This document shows, in pieces, positions 53,587-61,257 of a stretch of 61,257 nt of DNA (the stretch's first letter is position 1; every line of letters starts with the position of its first letter). This DNA is from Gammaproteobacteria bacterium (GTDB lineage: Bacteria > Pseudomonadota > Gammaproteobacteria > Steroidobacterales > Woeseiaceae), in NCBI GenBank assembly GCA_018677555.1, contig JAHHOT010000251.1:1-61257 (forward strand), given 5' to 3'. Below the pieces are notes generated by a model. The model was given only the letters and a program-made list of their open reading frames with translations. It was not told the DNA's origin and made no database searches. Both the position numbers and the translations under genes were made by a program.

Positions 53587-54111
53587 GATGCCTGCTCGCG
53601 CAATTTGAAATTCGACAGGACGGTGCCTCCACCGACCTGGCCCAAGCGTCAACGCATCTAACTCATCACAACCCCAAGCGAAGACTTATTCACAGGACGC
53701 CATCTGTGCATACTAGAAAGCCATACAGCATCAGGGAATCGGTAAAAACCCGGAAATTGCACTAGGGAATTTCCTGACACGAAGACAATGATCGATAGTG
53801 TTGTCACCATCCGTTGCTGTACACAGATACACCTGCGCATTGCCCGTCAGCGCTTCCGAAAGCTTTACGCCTTTCACGAGTCGATGATTCTTCTCACGGA
53901 ACTAATTGATACACCCGGTTTGTTTTTACACGCACGCGTTAAACATTGTCGGACCGACGCACTGGTTTGCTTCGTTGAGCATTGCAGGACGGTAATGCAC
54001 TACGCGGCAGCGCAATCGGAGCAACACCCGAAAACCTTGCTCGAAGTGCCTAACAGCCGCGATAATATTTCTATTCTGCCGCAGTCCGTGAACGAGCATT
54101 ATGCGCATAAA
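53587..54111. other. 525-base intergenic region with half-dyads
   Basis: Between the HEAT-like gene (minus) and the kinase at 54112. An open plus frame from 53788 joins the kinase but its first 108 residues look non-coding (His/Cys/Arg-rich, no domain). An ATCAGG-GAAT half-site at 53730 faces AATTT-CCTGAC at 53768-53778, matching the operator-like half-sites at 43751 and 45188. Promoter and leader of the kinase gene probably lie here. Nothing else recognised. Confidence 0.5.
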
Positions 54112-55722
54112 ATGACGCCAATGAATATCCGCGTAAAGCCGACGTATCGTCCGCTGGTCGTGACCGTTGGCTTGCTCATCGTCCTTGCAGCTGCGCTCAC
54201 AGCGATCGATTTTCGCAGCAATGGACTGTTGTGGATAAACCTGTACTGGCTTTTTGCGTCTGCCGCTGCCGTCGCAATATCCCTGGTGAATTTTCCCAAA
54301 CGGTCAGGCGTGAAGCGCGAAGTGCGGAGTCTGTTGTTCGTTGCATTCAGCACTTATTTTGCCGGTGAACTGGTCTGGGCTATACAGGTGTTGAACGGCT
54401 GGAACATTGTGCCCGGTCCGTCGGATGCCTTTTTCCTGGCAGCACCGCTGGTTGCGACAGCCGCCGCACTGCTCGCTGTACGCAAGCTCAATTCCAACAA
54501 CGCCATGATGATCACGATTTTCGATACCGTCACGATGTTCCTGGCGTTCGCACTGATCGCTGTTACGCTGTTTGCACCGGACCTGGGTAACATTGGAAAG
54601 CTCGATGCGACCGTTCTGCTGTTGTATCCAATCCTGTATCTGTCGCCTGCCGCCGGCTTCCTGATTATTTCCCTGGCTGTCGCCGAAAAGCCAAGGCTTG
54701 GCAGCAGTTGGCTACTCCTTATTGGCGCGGTCATCCTGGGTTCTTGCTTTTTAGTCTGGACAACGGAGGCACTGGCTGGCACGCAATCAATAGGACTGTT
54801 CGTGGATTACGCATTCGGAATCGGAGTGATCGTCGCGTCATTGGGAGCCGCGTCCCTCGACAGTGTTCCCGCCACGAGCAGCAGGCTCGTCAAATGGCTC
54901 CGTACCCTGGCCGAAATATTGCCGCTCGTTGCGATCATTGTCGCGATTTCAGTCCTGCTGCTTGTCCCCACAGCCGGCCCGGTTGATCAGTTGGGCTGGC
55001 CGGTTGCCATCACCCTTCTTACGGTCAACGGGGTGCGCCAGATATGGCTCAATCGATTGCTCGAGGAAAGCCGGCAGGACCTCCGGTCGATGGCGTACCA
55101 GTTAACAAACTCACAGGATCGTGAGCGACGGCAGATTGCCGAATATATTCACGATCGCATCGGTCAATCGATTACCGTCCTTGGATTGAAATTCCGCGCG
55201 CTGAAAAACGCCGCCGGCGGGCAACAAAACCGGGATCTTTTCGCTGAAATCGAGTCGTTGATCACGGAAGTTGCAAAAGACACACGGACGACAACCTTCG
55301 ATTTGAGCCCGCCGACGCTCAACGACCTGGGTCTCGCTTCGACGATAAGCGCTCTCGCCAAACTGGTGCGCGGACAGTCTGAACTGGAAATAAGGGTAAT
55401 TGACTACAGCGGAGATCGACGATTCGAGCCCGACGTCGAGCGCATGTTGTATCGTTTTACCCGCGAGCTGCTGCTGAACGTCGTAAAGCATGCACATGCA
55501 ACAAAAGTGATCATCCGTATCCGGTGCCGAGACAATACGATCGGCATCGACGTCAAGGACAACGGTTGCGGCTTCGATCCTTCTACCATCGGATTTGGCG
55601 TCCGCAATCCCAAATTTGGACTTTACAGCGTCCAGGAAGGCGTGCAGGCGATGGGTGGCCGGATGCGCGTTTATTCACAGCCCCATCTGGGCACCAGCGC
55701 CAAGATACGAATTCCGCTGTAG
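54112..55722 (+). CDS. Multi-pass membrane histidine kinase (HisKA_3 type)
   Basis: 536 residues from ATG 54112 (or 54121). Residues 12-310 hold about nine to ten membrane segments with short loops, an integral sensor resembling that of the kinase at 46223. HisKA_3: ERRQIAEYIHDRIGQSITVL with the phospho-His in YIHDRIG. HATPase: ELLLNVVKHAHATKVII, DVKDNGCGFDP, KFGLYSVQEGVQAMGGRM. HisKA_3 kinases pair with NarL-type regulators, so regulators A or B, 10 kb away, are candidate partners; no receiver gene is adjacent. Confidence 0.9.
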   Translation: MTPMNIRVKPTYRPLVVTVGLLIVLAAALTAIDFRSNGLLWINLYWLFASAAAVAISLVNFPKRSGVKREVRSLLFVAFSTYFAGELVWAIQVLNGWNIVPGPSDAFFLAAPLVATAAALLAVRKLNSNNAMMITIFDTVTMFLAFALIAVTLFAPDLGNIGKLDATVLLLYPILYLSPAAGFLIISLAVAEKPRLGSSWLLLIGAVILGSCFLVWTTEALAGTQSIGLFVDYAFGIGVIVASLGAASLDSVPATSSRLVKWLRTLAEILPLVAIIVAISVLLLVPTAGPVDQLGWPVAITLLTVNGVRQIWLNRLLEESRQDLRSMAYQLTNSQDRERRQIAEYIHDRIGQSITVLGLKFRALKNAAGGQQNRDLFAEIESLITEVAKDTRTTTFDLSPPTLNDLGLASTISALAKLVRGQSELEIRVIDYSGDRRFEPDVERMLYRFTRELLLNVVKHAHATKVIIRIRCRDNTIGIDVKDNGCGFDPSTIGFGVRNPKFGLYSVQEGVQAMGGRMRVYSQPHLGTSAKIRIPL

Positions 55723-56023
55723 GTAATTTATCTCACCACCCTGCCTGCAAAATCCGCAAAACTTAGTTTCACCTGAAACTCAATTTTCAATTCCTAGTCC
55801 GCATGCGTTTCATACTTGATGTCCGTAAGCCATTGATCTAAATATATTTTCAGATAGATCTGCGCGCAGCAACTATAATGATATGCAGCGCTTCCCAAAT
55901 AGCATTAAAACTCCGACGGGTCCGCCGTGAGATAACAAGAACATGAGTGACAGGTACCTGCTGAACTCATCGCGATAAACGCGACGTATGCGTCACCAAC
56001 ACCGCTCCGCCGAGGAAATGTGA
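55723..56023. other. 301-base AT-rich intergenic region before the CHAT gene
   Basis: Holds a perfect -10 hexamer TATAAT at 55874-55879 (no good -35 seen), an AT-rich tract at 55838-55850, and the palindrome CAGGTACCTG at 55951-55960. No open frame of interest. Probable promoter and operator region for the TPR-CHAT gene. Confidence 0.4.
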
Positions 56024-59000
56024 ATGTGCGACTGCTGGCAGCGGGCAGGATGGATCACAAGGTTCATCGGGGCTTTACTGGCATTGATGTTGCCTGCCTC
56101 ATTGTCGACCTGGGCGCAAGCAAGCCGACCCCTCGTTGAATCGGAGCAAACCAGACTCAACGAAGGTCAATTGGTTAGCGTTTCAAGCCATTTGGCTGAC
56201 TCGATTGAGTACCGGTTCGAAACAACTGAAAACACGATATACCTGTTGCAAATCGATCAACGCAATGTCGATGTTTCAGTACAGCTCAAGAGTCCCGGCG
56301 GGGCCTCCAAAGATTTTAATTCGCCACTGCGACAAGTCGGAACCGAGTTTGTACTTCTGGATCAGTCCCCCGCAGGACTATACCGTGTTCTACTCACCAC
56401 GGGCGGGCTCACGGAACCACACGGTGGTTATACGGTTTTAGTTTCCGCCCTCGAGTCAGCTACCACCACTAACTTGCGAGATATTGACGCGTGGCGTTTG
56501 ATGAGCGATGCAGCAGCTGCAAATGCAATTGGCACAGCCACCGCCCAAAAACAGGCTCTTAAAACTTACGAAAAAGCTGCCGAAGCATGGCACAAACTCG
56601 GTAATCAAAAGAATCAAGCACAGGCGCTTTTCAGTGCAGCAATGCTCAGATACTGGGTAACCGGCGAGTGGCACGCCGCCGACAGGCTCGCAGGCGAAGC
56701 AGCCAACTTGTACGAAAAGATTCAGGAGCCAGGGCTGCGAGCTGACGCAATTCTGCTACAAGCAATGTCGCTTACCGAAGCCCTCAATGAAACTGAACAG
56801 AAGGAAATGATACTCGACACGATTTCCGGGTACCTCGAACAAAGCTATATGGCCCACAAGATGCTCGGTAATACCGGACAACGAGCGAGAGTTCGATATT
56901 TTAATGCCCTGTCAAATCTGAATGCCGGTCGATTCGAACAAGCGAAACTGTATTACACGGAAGCTGCTCAGCTCTTCTCGGAAATAGGCAATTGGCCCGG
57001 ACAACGCAACATTCTGCTCGATCGTGCAGTGATCGACATCGATACGGGTGACACCTGGGAGGCAATCAAACAGCTAGAGGAACTTCGCCGATTGGTACAC
57101 GACAGAAACCCAGACACCAACAGAACCGACAGTAACTTCCTCGCCACAGTTTTGGATCAGCTGGGTGTGGCGTATGGGCGTCTTGGCCACATCGACCATG
57201 CACTCGATTCATTCTCGACGGCGCGGTCTCTCCACGAAAAATCCGGTGATATTCATGGTGAAGCTGAATCATTGAGAGGCATCGCTGCTATCTATCTCGA
57301 TGTGGGTGATCTGGATCTCGCTCGTCGATTCTTACATCAGGCGCAAGTAGCCGCAAAAGCGTCAAACAACGGCCGTGTTTTAGGTGTTGTCCACGCAACG
57401 TTGGGCAACCTGGCGTACTCAGAAGCCAACTATGAAGCGGCGAAGGAGTCGCATGCTCAGTCGCTCAAATGGATACCAAAAGACAATCCGATCCGTACTC
57501 ATAGACAGGTTTCATTGGCTAAGGCCTATATCGCAGCTGGGGACCTCAATACGGCCTTGGATCTCGCGATAGAGGCACGCGCCGAAGCAGCGCGGGCAGA
57601 GTCCCCACGGGCAGAGGCGGACGCTCTGTTCCAAATTGGCAGGGCCCAGTTCGCACTGGGCGAATTGCCCCCCTCTATTGATCGTTTCACAGAGGCAATG
57701 CGAACTTATGCGCGGTTAGAACTTACCGGCGAAGAAGCTGACGCCGCTAACGCTATTGCTCTCGCTCTTGCCGAACTTGCACGCGAAAACCCGGATTCTG
57801 ATTTACGGTTGCACCTTCTCGGAGATGCCGTGAAGCAAAGTGAGAGGGCCATTTTTCTTGTTGATGGCTTGCTCGGCAAGGTCTCCGTCCCAGAGTTACG
57901 CGCACATTACGCTGCCACGCGACGCGGGTATTACAAAACCCATATCGATCTTCTAATGGAACACTATCAGCGATCCGGCAAAACAAATAGCAAATCGGTT
58001 GCTGAAGCGCTTGCAACCAGCGAACGCGCCCGAGCGAGATTGACAATGGACCTACTAAACGAAGCAACTGTCGATCTTCAAGAAAGCGTGGACGGTATTA
58101 TGGCTGCGGAAATGAATCAGTTGCTTGATCGACTCGACTCGGTCCACCGGCAAAGGGAAACGCTTCTCAGACGTGGTGGCGTCAACAAAAGAGTTGAAGA
58201 TCAACTATCCGTCCTGTCGGACCGTATGGCAGGGGTCCGAAACCAAATCGATCTGCTTCAGGTCAAGTTGCGTCGGAGCAATAGCCGTTATCGGACGCTC
58301 ACCGCACCGGGTACCGTAAGTCTCGCGGAGATACAAGATCTTATCGACGATAGCTCGGTGATGCTTCAGTACTCACTTGGAGAGAAGCGAAGCTTTGTCT
58401 GGATTGTCACCAATACATCGGTCCGCGTCGTTCAATTGGCAGACCGAGCAACGATCGATGCAGCTGCAGAACGACTGTTTTCAAGCCTGAGGACACTCGG
58501 GCTGAATGCAACCGCGCGAAGTGAGCAAACCGTGGCACTGGAATCAATTGCCCATCTTGTCCTGCAACCCGTGGCATCCATGATTAGTAACAAGAGATTG
58601 ATCGTGGTCGCCGATGGTTCGTTGAACTATTTGCCTTTCCAATCGTTGCCGCTTGACAGCGATGGAATGGTTCAGCCGCTGATGGCAACGCGTGAGGTAA
58701 TCGCGCTGCCGTCGATGTCTGTGCTGGCAGCATTACGGGAGAGAAAAAATAGCGGCCGACCGGTGAAGACACTCGCGATATTCGCCGATCCAGTGTTCGA
58801 GGCGTCGGATCCGCGACTCAATGGAAGAGCCCCAAGGGAAGCGTTCGAAGGCACAACAACAAATGCCACCCTGGACCCCAGTTTCGCTACCAGATCATCA
58901 TTGGGCAGGTCCCTGCCTCGACTGATCGGCACGCGCGACGAGGCAATTGCAATAACAGCGCTGGTAAAGGCCGATGATCCACTAGTTGCACTTGGTTTTG

Positions 59001-59491
59001 AGGCAAATCGGCAGAAAATTCTGCAGCAGAATCTCAATGAGTATCGCTACGTACATTTTGCGACGCATGGAAAAATCGACAGGGAAACCCCTGCATTGTC
59101 TGCACTAGTATTGTCTCGCGTTGACGAGCACGGTAACGCCCAGGATGGGTACCTTCGTCTTCATGACATTTACAGACTGGACCTGAATGCCGACCTTGTT
59201 GTGCTGAGCGCATGCGAGACCGGATTGGGAAGAGACATCTATGGCGAAGGTATGATCGGATTAACTCAAGGATTTCTCTACGCCGGTGCCCGAAGCCTGC
59301 TCGTAAGCCTTTGGGATGTACCGGACGGTCCGACGTCAGAATTGATGATTCGCTTTTACGATCAGGTGCTGACTCATGGCGTGCCGCCCGCAGCAGCATT
59401 AAGGCATGCACAAATGTCGATATCAATGGACAGGAGATGGCGCGACCCATATTTCTGGAGCGCGTTCGTACTATTGGGCGATTGGCAATGA
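56024..59491 (+). CDS. Exported TPR-CHAT domain protein
   Basis: 1155 residues, ATG 56024 with GAGGAAA upstream. Signal peptide residues 1-33 (FIGALLALMLPASLSTWAQA). A beta-sandwich region (about 35-145; EYRFETTENTIYLLQIDQRN) resembles PPC-type domains. TPR repeats run about 150-640 (AVAYGRLGHIDHALDSFSTA, AYIAAGDLNTALDLAIEARA). A coiled coil (about 680-760) precedes the C-terminal CHAT domain with the catalytic His in YRYVHFATHGKID and Cys in LVVLSACETGLGRDIYGEGM. CHAT is a caspase/separase-like protease fold; most acting on specific targets. Both catalytic residues are intact. First of a run of exported proteins. Confidence 0.9.
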   Translation: MCDCWQRAGWITRFIGALLALMLPASLSTWAQASRPLVESEQTRLNEGQLVSVSSHLADSIEYRFETTENTIYLLQIDQRNVDVSVQLKSPGGASKDFNSPLRQVGTEFVLLDQSPAGLYRVLLTTGGLTEPHGGYTVLVSALESATTTNLRDIDAWRLMSDAAAANAIGTATAQKQALKTYEKAAEAWHKLGNQKNQAQALFSAAMLRYWVTGEWHAADRLAGEAANLYEKIQEPGLRADAILLQAMSLTEALNETEQKEMILDTISGYLEQSYMAHKMLGNTGQRARVRYFNALSNLNAGRFEQAKLYYTEAAQLFSEIGNWPGQRNILLDRAVIDIDTGDTWEAIKQLEELRRLVHDRNPDTNRTDSNFLATVLDQLGVAYGRLGHIDHALDSFSTARSLHEKSGDIHGEAESLRGIAAIYLDVGDLDLARRFLHQAQVAAKASNNGRVLGVVHATLGNLAYSEANYEAAKESHAQSLKWIPKDNPIRTHRQVSLAKAYIAAGDLNTALDLAIEARAEAARAESPRAEADALFQIGRAQFALGELPPSIDRFTEAMRTYARLELTGEEADAANAIALALAELARENPDSDLRLHLLGDAVKQSERAIFLVDGLLGKVSVPELRAHYAATRRGYYKTHIDLLMEHYQRSGKTNSKSVAEALATSERARARLTMDLLNEATVDLQESVDGIMAAEMNQLLDRLDSVHRQRETLLRRGGVNKRVEDQLSVLSDRMAGVRNQIDLLQVKLRRSNSRYRTLTAPGTVSLAEIQDLIDDSSVMLQYSLGEKRSFVWIVTNTSVRVVQLADRATIDAAAERLFSSLRTLGLNATARSEQTVALESIAHLVLQPVASMISNKRLIVVADGSLNYLPFQSLPLDSDGMVQPLMATREVIALPSMSVLAALRERKNSGRPVKTLAIFADPVFEASDPRLNGRAPREAFEGTTTNATLDPSFATRSSLGRSLPRLIGTRDEAIAITALVKADDPLVALGFEANRQKILQQNLNEYRYVHFATHGKIDRETPALSALVLSRVDEHGNAQDGYLRLHDIYRLDLNADLVVLSACETGLGRDIYGEGMIGLTQGFLYAGARSLLVSLWDVPDGPTSELMIRFYDQVLTHGVPPAAALRHAQMSISMDRRWRDPYFWSAFVLLGDWQ

Positions 59492-59533
59492 GCTCCCGGC
59501 TGCAACTTATGAAGCAAACATCAGGAGAAAAAA

Positions 59534-60130
59534 ATGACCAAATCGAAACGAATACTTTCATCAGCTTTGTTGTTGACGTTCGTGCTGTCTGCTGGAATGG
59601 CAAGCGGACAACGTTCGCATTCCGGAGCTGAGGAACTTAAAAAATACTTGGACAAACATTACGAAATGCGCAACAAATTCAAAGACGAGATGAAAAACAA
59701 GGGCGTGCCTAAAGGTGGAAAAACGTATCGAATGGCAATTTGTGTAGCCGGCTACACGGTGGACTATATTTACCCAATCGGCGACCCGCACCTGAATTTG
59801 AACGAAAGGTTTGCAGTCGCTGGCCCGTTTCCCTGGATCGATGCATTTCTCGTTCTACCGTTATCTGCCTCGGCTGTAGGCGCCTGGGACCATTCCTGGA
59901 AAGAGAACTTGTACATCGCCACGCCAAGCGCTTGGTTGGGATGGTACGACCTGAAGCCCGTTGGCGTAAAGCCACATTTGGTTGAGCTGGAACGTGACCA
60001 TGAATATGTAATCAGACCAAGAAATCCGAACAAGGATAACTGCCCTACCTATATCGATTTCCAGAGCATTTGTCACGTGGGTTCATGTCCTGAACGTCAT
60101 CCAGGCCATGCCGGTGCCAATATGGACTAG
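59534..60130 (+). CDS. Small secreted protein, unknown
   Basis: 198 residues, AGGAGA nine bases before ATG. Signal peptide residues 1-25 (ILSSALLLTFVLSAGMASG). The mature part has a basic/charged helix (EELKKYLDKHYEMRNKFKDE), an aromatic middle (WDHSWKENLYIATPSAWLGW) and two Cys-rich ends (SICHVGSCPERHPGHAG). No family recognised. Forty-two bases after the CHAT gene, so cotranscribed; it could be a target, inhibitor or partner of the CHAT protease. Confidence 0.7.
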   Translation: MTKSKRILSSALLLTFVLSAGMASGQRSHSGAEELKKYLDKHYEMRNKFKDEMKNKGVPKGGKTYRMAICVAGYTVDYIYPIGDPHLNLNERFAVAGPFPWIDAFLVLPLSASAVGAWDHSWKENLYIATPSAWLGWYDLKPVGVKPHLVELERDHEYVIRPRNPNKDNCPTYIDFQSICHVGSCPERHPGHAGANMD

Positions 60131-60195
60131 GCGGCTTGATCCGAAATCAGCCACGCATACAGCAAGCAGACTGCGATCATATTCCGGTGGTTAAC

Positions 60196-60663
60196 ATGAA
60201 AACTGCAAGCCGTTTGTCAATCTGCATAGGACTCATCATCACCCTGATAGGCACTTTGCCCGCGTATACCGCGGATTCACTCTATGGAACGATTACGGAG
60301 GTAAAAAGCGGAACCGTGGTTTTCATGAAATTTGGCGGCGAGCTGCATGAACTACGGCTTATAGGCATCGAAGTACCGGATGACAGCACCATTCAGGAAA
60401 AAGCCACCGAATTTGTATCTGCCCTTGTATTGGGCAAGAGCGCAAGGATGCGCTTTATGGGCGGAGCAGCCGATGGTGCATTTATGGTTCGCCTATTTAC
60501 CGACGATCCCGATTTCGGAATAGAAGACGTCGCCGTGGAATTGGTGCGAGCCGGCTGGGCGATACCAAATCCAGGTTTCGAATTCAAATACGGCGAATTG
60601 GCTGACGCAGAAAGAGAAGCCCGGGACTCCGGACGTGGAATTTGGGCGGATGGCCGACGCTAG
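60196..60663 (+). CDS. Exported staphylococcal-nuclease-fold protein, probably catalytically inactive
   Basis: 155 residues from ATG 60196 (frame opens at 60136). Signal peptide residues 1-26 (LSICIGLIITLIGTLPAYTA). SNase-like pattern: YGTITEVKSGTVV, then HELRLIGIEVPDDSTIQEKA (usual RLxGIDTPE, here IEVPDD), ending VELVRAGWAIPNP and EREARDSGRGIWADGRR, the family end. The metal Asp of the DGDT motif is Gly here (KSGT), the DTPE acids are shifted, and no second Arg is evident in the MGGAADGAFMVRL segment. So a binding rather than a nuclease role is likely. Confidence 0.7.
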   Translation: MKTASRLSICIGLIITLIGTLPAYTADSLYGTITEVKSGTVVFMKFGGELHELRLIGIEVPDDSTIQEKATEFVSALVLGKSARMRFMGGAADGAFMVRLFTDDPDFGIEDVAVELVRAGWAIPNPGFEFKYGELADAEREARDSGRGIWADGRR

Positions 60664-60673
60664 CGTGAAAACA

Positions 60674-61257
60674 ATGATACGGATTCGAAAGCGCAGGATT
60701 GGCGTCACCCAGCCACGTCCGTTTCGCCTATTCCTGCTTTCAATAGTCTCAATATTCTTCTCTCTGATTTGCTGTTCGCTATTCGCTCAGGTACCCGCAG
60801 GGCTGGACGTAAATACCTCGAAGAAAGCAGGCCCGGACAGCGAGTGCGCAATCGCCAAGAATCCTGCCGATAGCAGTCAACTTTTCGCCGTCTGCAACAC
60901 GACCATCCCAGGTCTGTTTGCTACTCGCAGTGACGATGGAGGTAAAACATGGAGCTATCCGGATTCCACTGATAAGACAATTGCCGATGGTGATAAAGGC
61001 CAGGGCGCCCCGGCTTGTTGTGATCCGACGGTGGCCTGGGACAGTTTCGGCAATTTGTATGTTGGGTACCTTGACAATTACTGGGCTAATTTCATCGTCT
61101 TGCTCAGTACAGATGCCGGCATGAGCTTCAAAACCCTTCACACGTTTGCAGGCAGCGCCGACCAGCCAACAATAGTAGCCGAAGATACACCCGCAGCCGG
61201 TGCGCCAGTTGCCGTTTGGGTTGTTTGGAATCTTGCCGGAACGATGCACGCGAGCGG
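60674..61257 (+). CDS. Secreted BNR/sialidase-like repeat protein, 3' partial
   Basis: Open to the window end (194 codons seen) from ATG 60674, or GTG 60665 three codons earlier. A basic N-terminus (MIRIRKRRIG) and a hydrophobic core (LFLLSIVSIFFSLICC) form a signal peptide ending near LFAQ. The Asp-box repeats are SDDGGKTWSYP and STDAGMSFKTL, as in sialidase/BNR propellers and photosystem stability-like proteins. Cys pairs (GAPACCDPTV) occur in between. Ten bases after the nuclease-fold gene. Likely a surface or periplasmic propeller; catalytic residues not visible. Confidence 0.7.
   Translation, partial: MIRIRKRRIGVTQPRPFRLFLLSIVSIFFSLICCSLFAQVPAGLDVNTSKKAGPDSECAIAKNPADSSQLFAVCNTTIPGLFATRSDDGGKTWSYPDSTDKTIADGDKGQGAPACCDPTVAWDSFGNLYVGYLDNYWANFIVLLSTDAGMSFKTLHTFAGSADQPTIVAEDTPAAGAPVAVWVVWNLAGTMHAS

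Noticed and set aside
53788-54111. N-terminal 108-codon extension of the kinase at 54112
   Set aside because: Reads as Cys/His/Arg-rich with no domain; membrane segments start right after 54112 and the stretch is better read as leader DNA.
59508-59533. ATCAGG half-site before the small secreted protein
   Set aside because: It is part of the ribosome binding site (ATCAGGAGA) so it is not counted as an operator.
1-61257. tRNA, rRNA, CRISPR, IS or phage elements
   Set aside because: Looked for cloverleaf-like, direct-repeat arrays, transposase motifs and terminal inverted repeats; none seen.

Overview
The window looks like chromosomal DNA of a marine-type gammaproteobacterium. It has a moderately GC-rich coding style, a ZapG/YhcB (DUF1043) protein, an ExeA/MshM-type ATPase, NarX/NarL-type two-component systems and many acyl-CoA enzymes. 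A Woeseia-like relative is my best guess, from overall protein flavour only; I could run no comparison. I see no rRNA, tRNA, CRISPR array, insertion sequence or phage gene. Both edges cut a gene: an S41-type protease at the left and a secreted BNR-repeat protein at the right.

Region 1 (1-9443) is a mixed set: S41 protease, SIMPL protein, ZapG-like protein, a membrane protein translationally coupled to a secreted SH3-like protein, a GDSL hydrolase, a class IV aminotransferase, an NhaC antiporter and a class III aminotransferase. Region 2 (9600-19363) is an acyl-CoA cluster: CoA-transferase/hydrolase, hotdog thioesterase, acyl-CoA ligase, two tandem iron-sulfur proteins with a small helix-turn-helix protein, a secreted/membrane protein of unknown role and a crotonase. 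A secreted TAP-type alpha/beta hydrolase (19522-21312) ends at a strong terminator shared with Region 3.

Region 3 (21457-26719, minus strand) is a tight five-gene operon: sodium:alanine-type symporter, DapA-like aldolase, SDR dehydrogenase, hydantoinase and Asp/Glu/hydantoin racemase. It probably imports and breaks down a hydantoin- or ureide-like amino-acid derivative. Region 4 (26941-35403) has a YaiI protein coupled to an ABC-F ATPase, then an operon of alpha/beta hydrolase, PlsC-like acyltransferase, globin and acyl-CoA ligase, with a convergent TVP38 membrane protein.

Region 5 (36217-40824) is a compact four-gene unit: a helical protein, a DUF6384 membrane protein, a long coiled-coil protein with an Arg/Gly/Phe-rich tail, and a beta-propeller lipoprotein. 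This is the best candidate for a little-described system. Region 6 (40940-55722) is a signalling island with three membrane histidine kinases, two NarL-type regulators, a pseudo-receiver, a PAS-only protein, an FHA-tailed ATPase and a beta-helix membrane protein. Its intergenic regions carry related dyads built on ATCAGG/CCTGAT half-sites, which may be the common operator.

Region 7 (56024-end) looks more AT-rich by eye. It encodes exported proteins: a TPR-CHAT protein, a small secreted protein, a degenerate nuclease-fold protein and the BNR-repeat protein. It may have been acquired separately.
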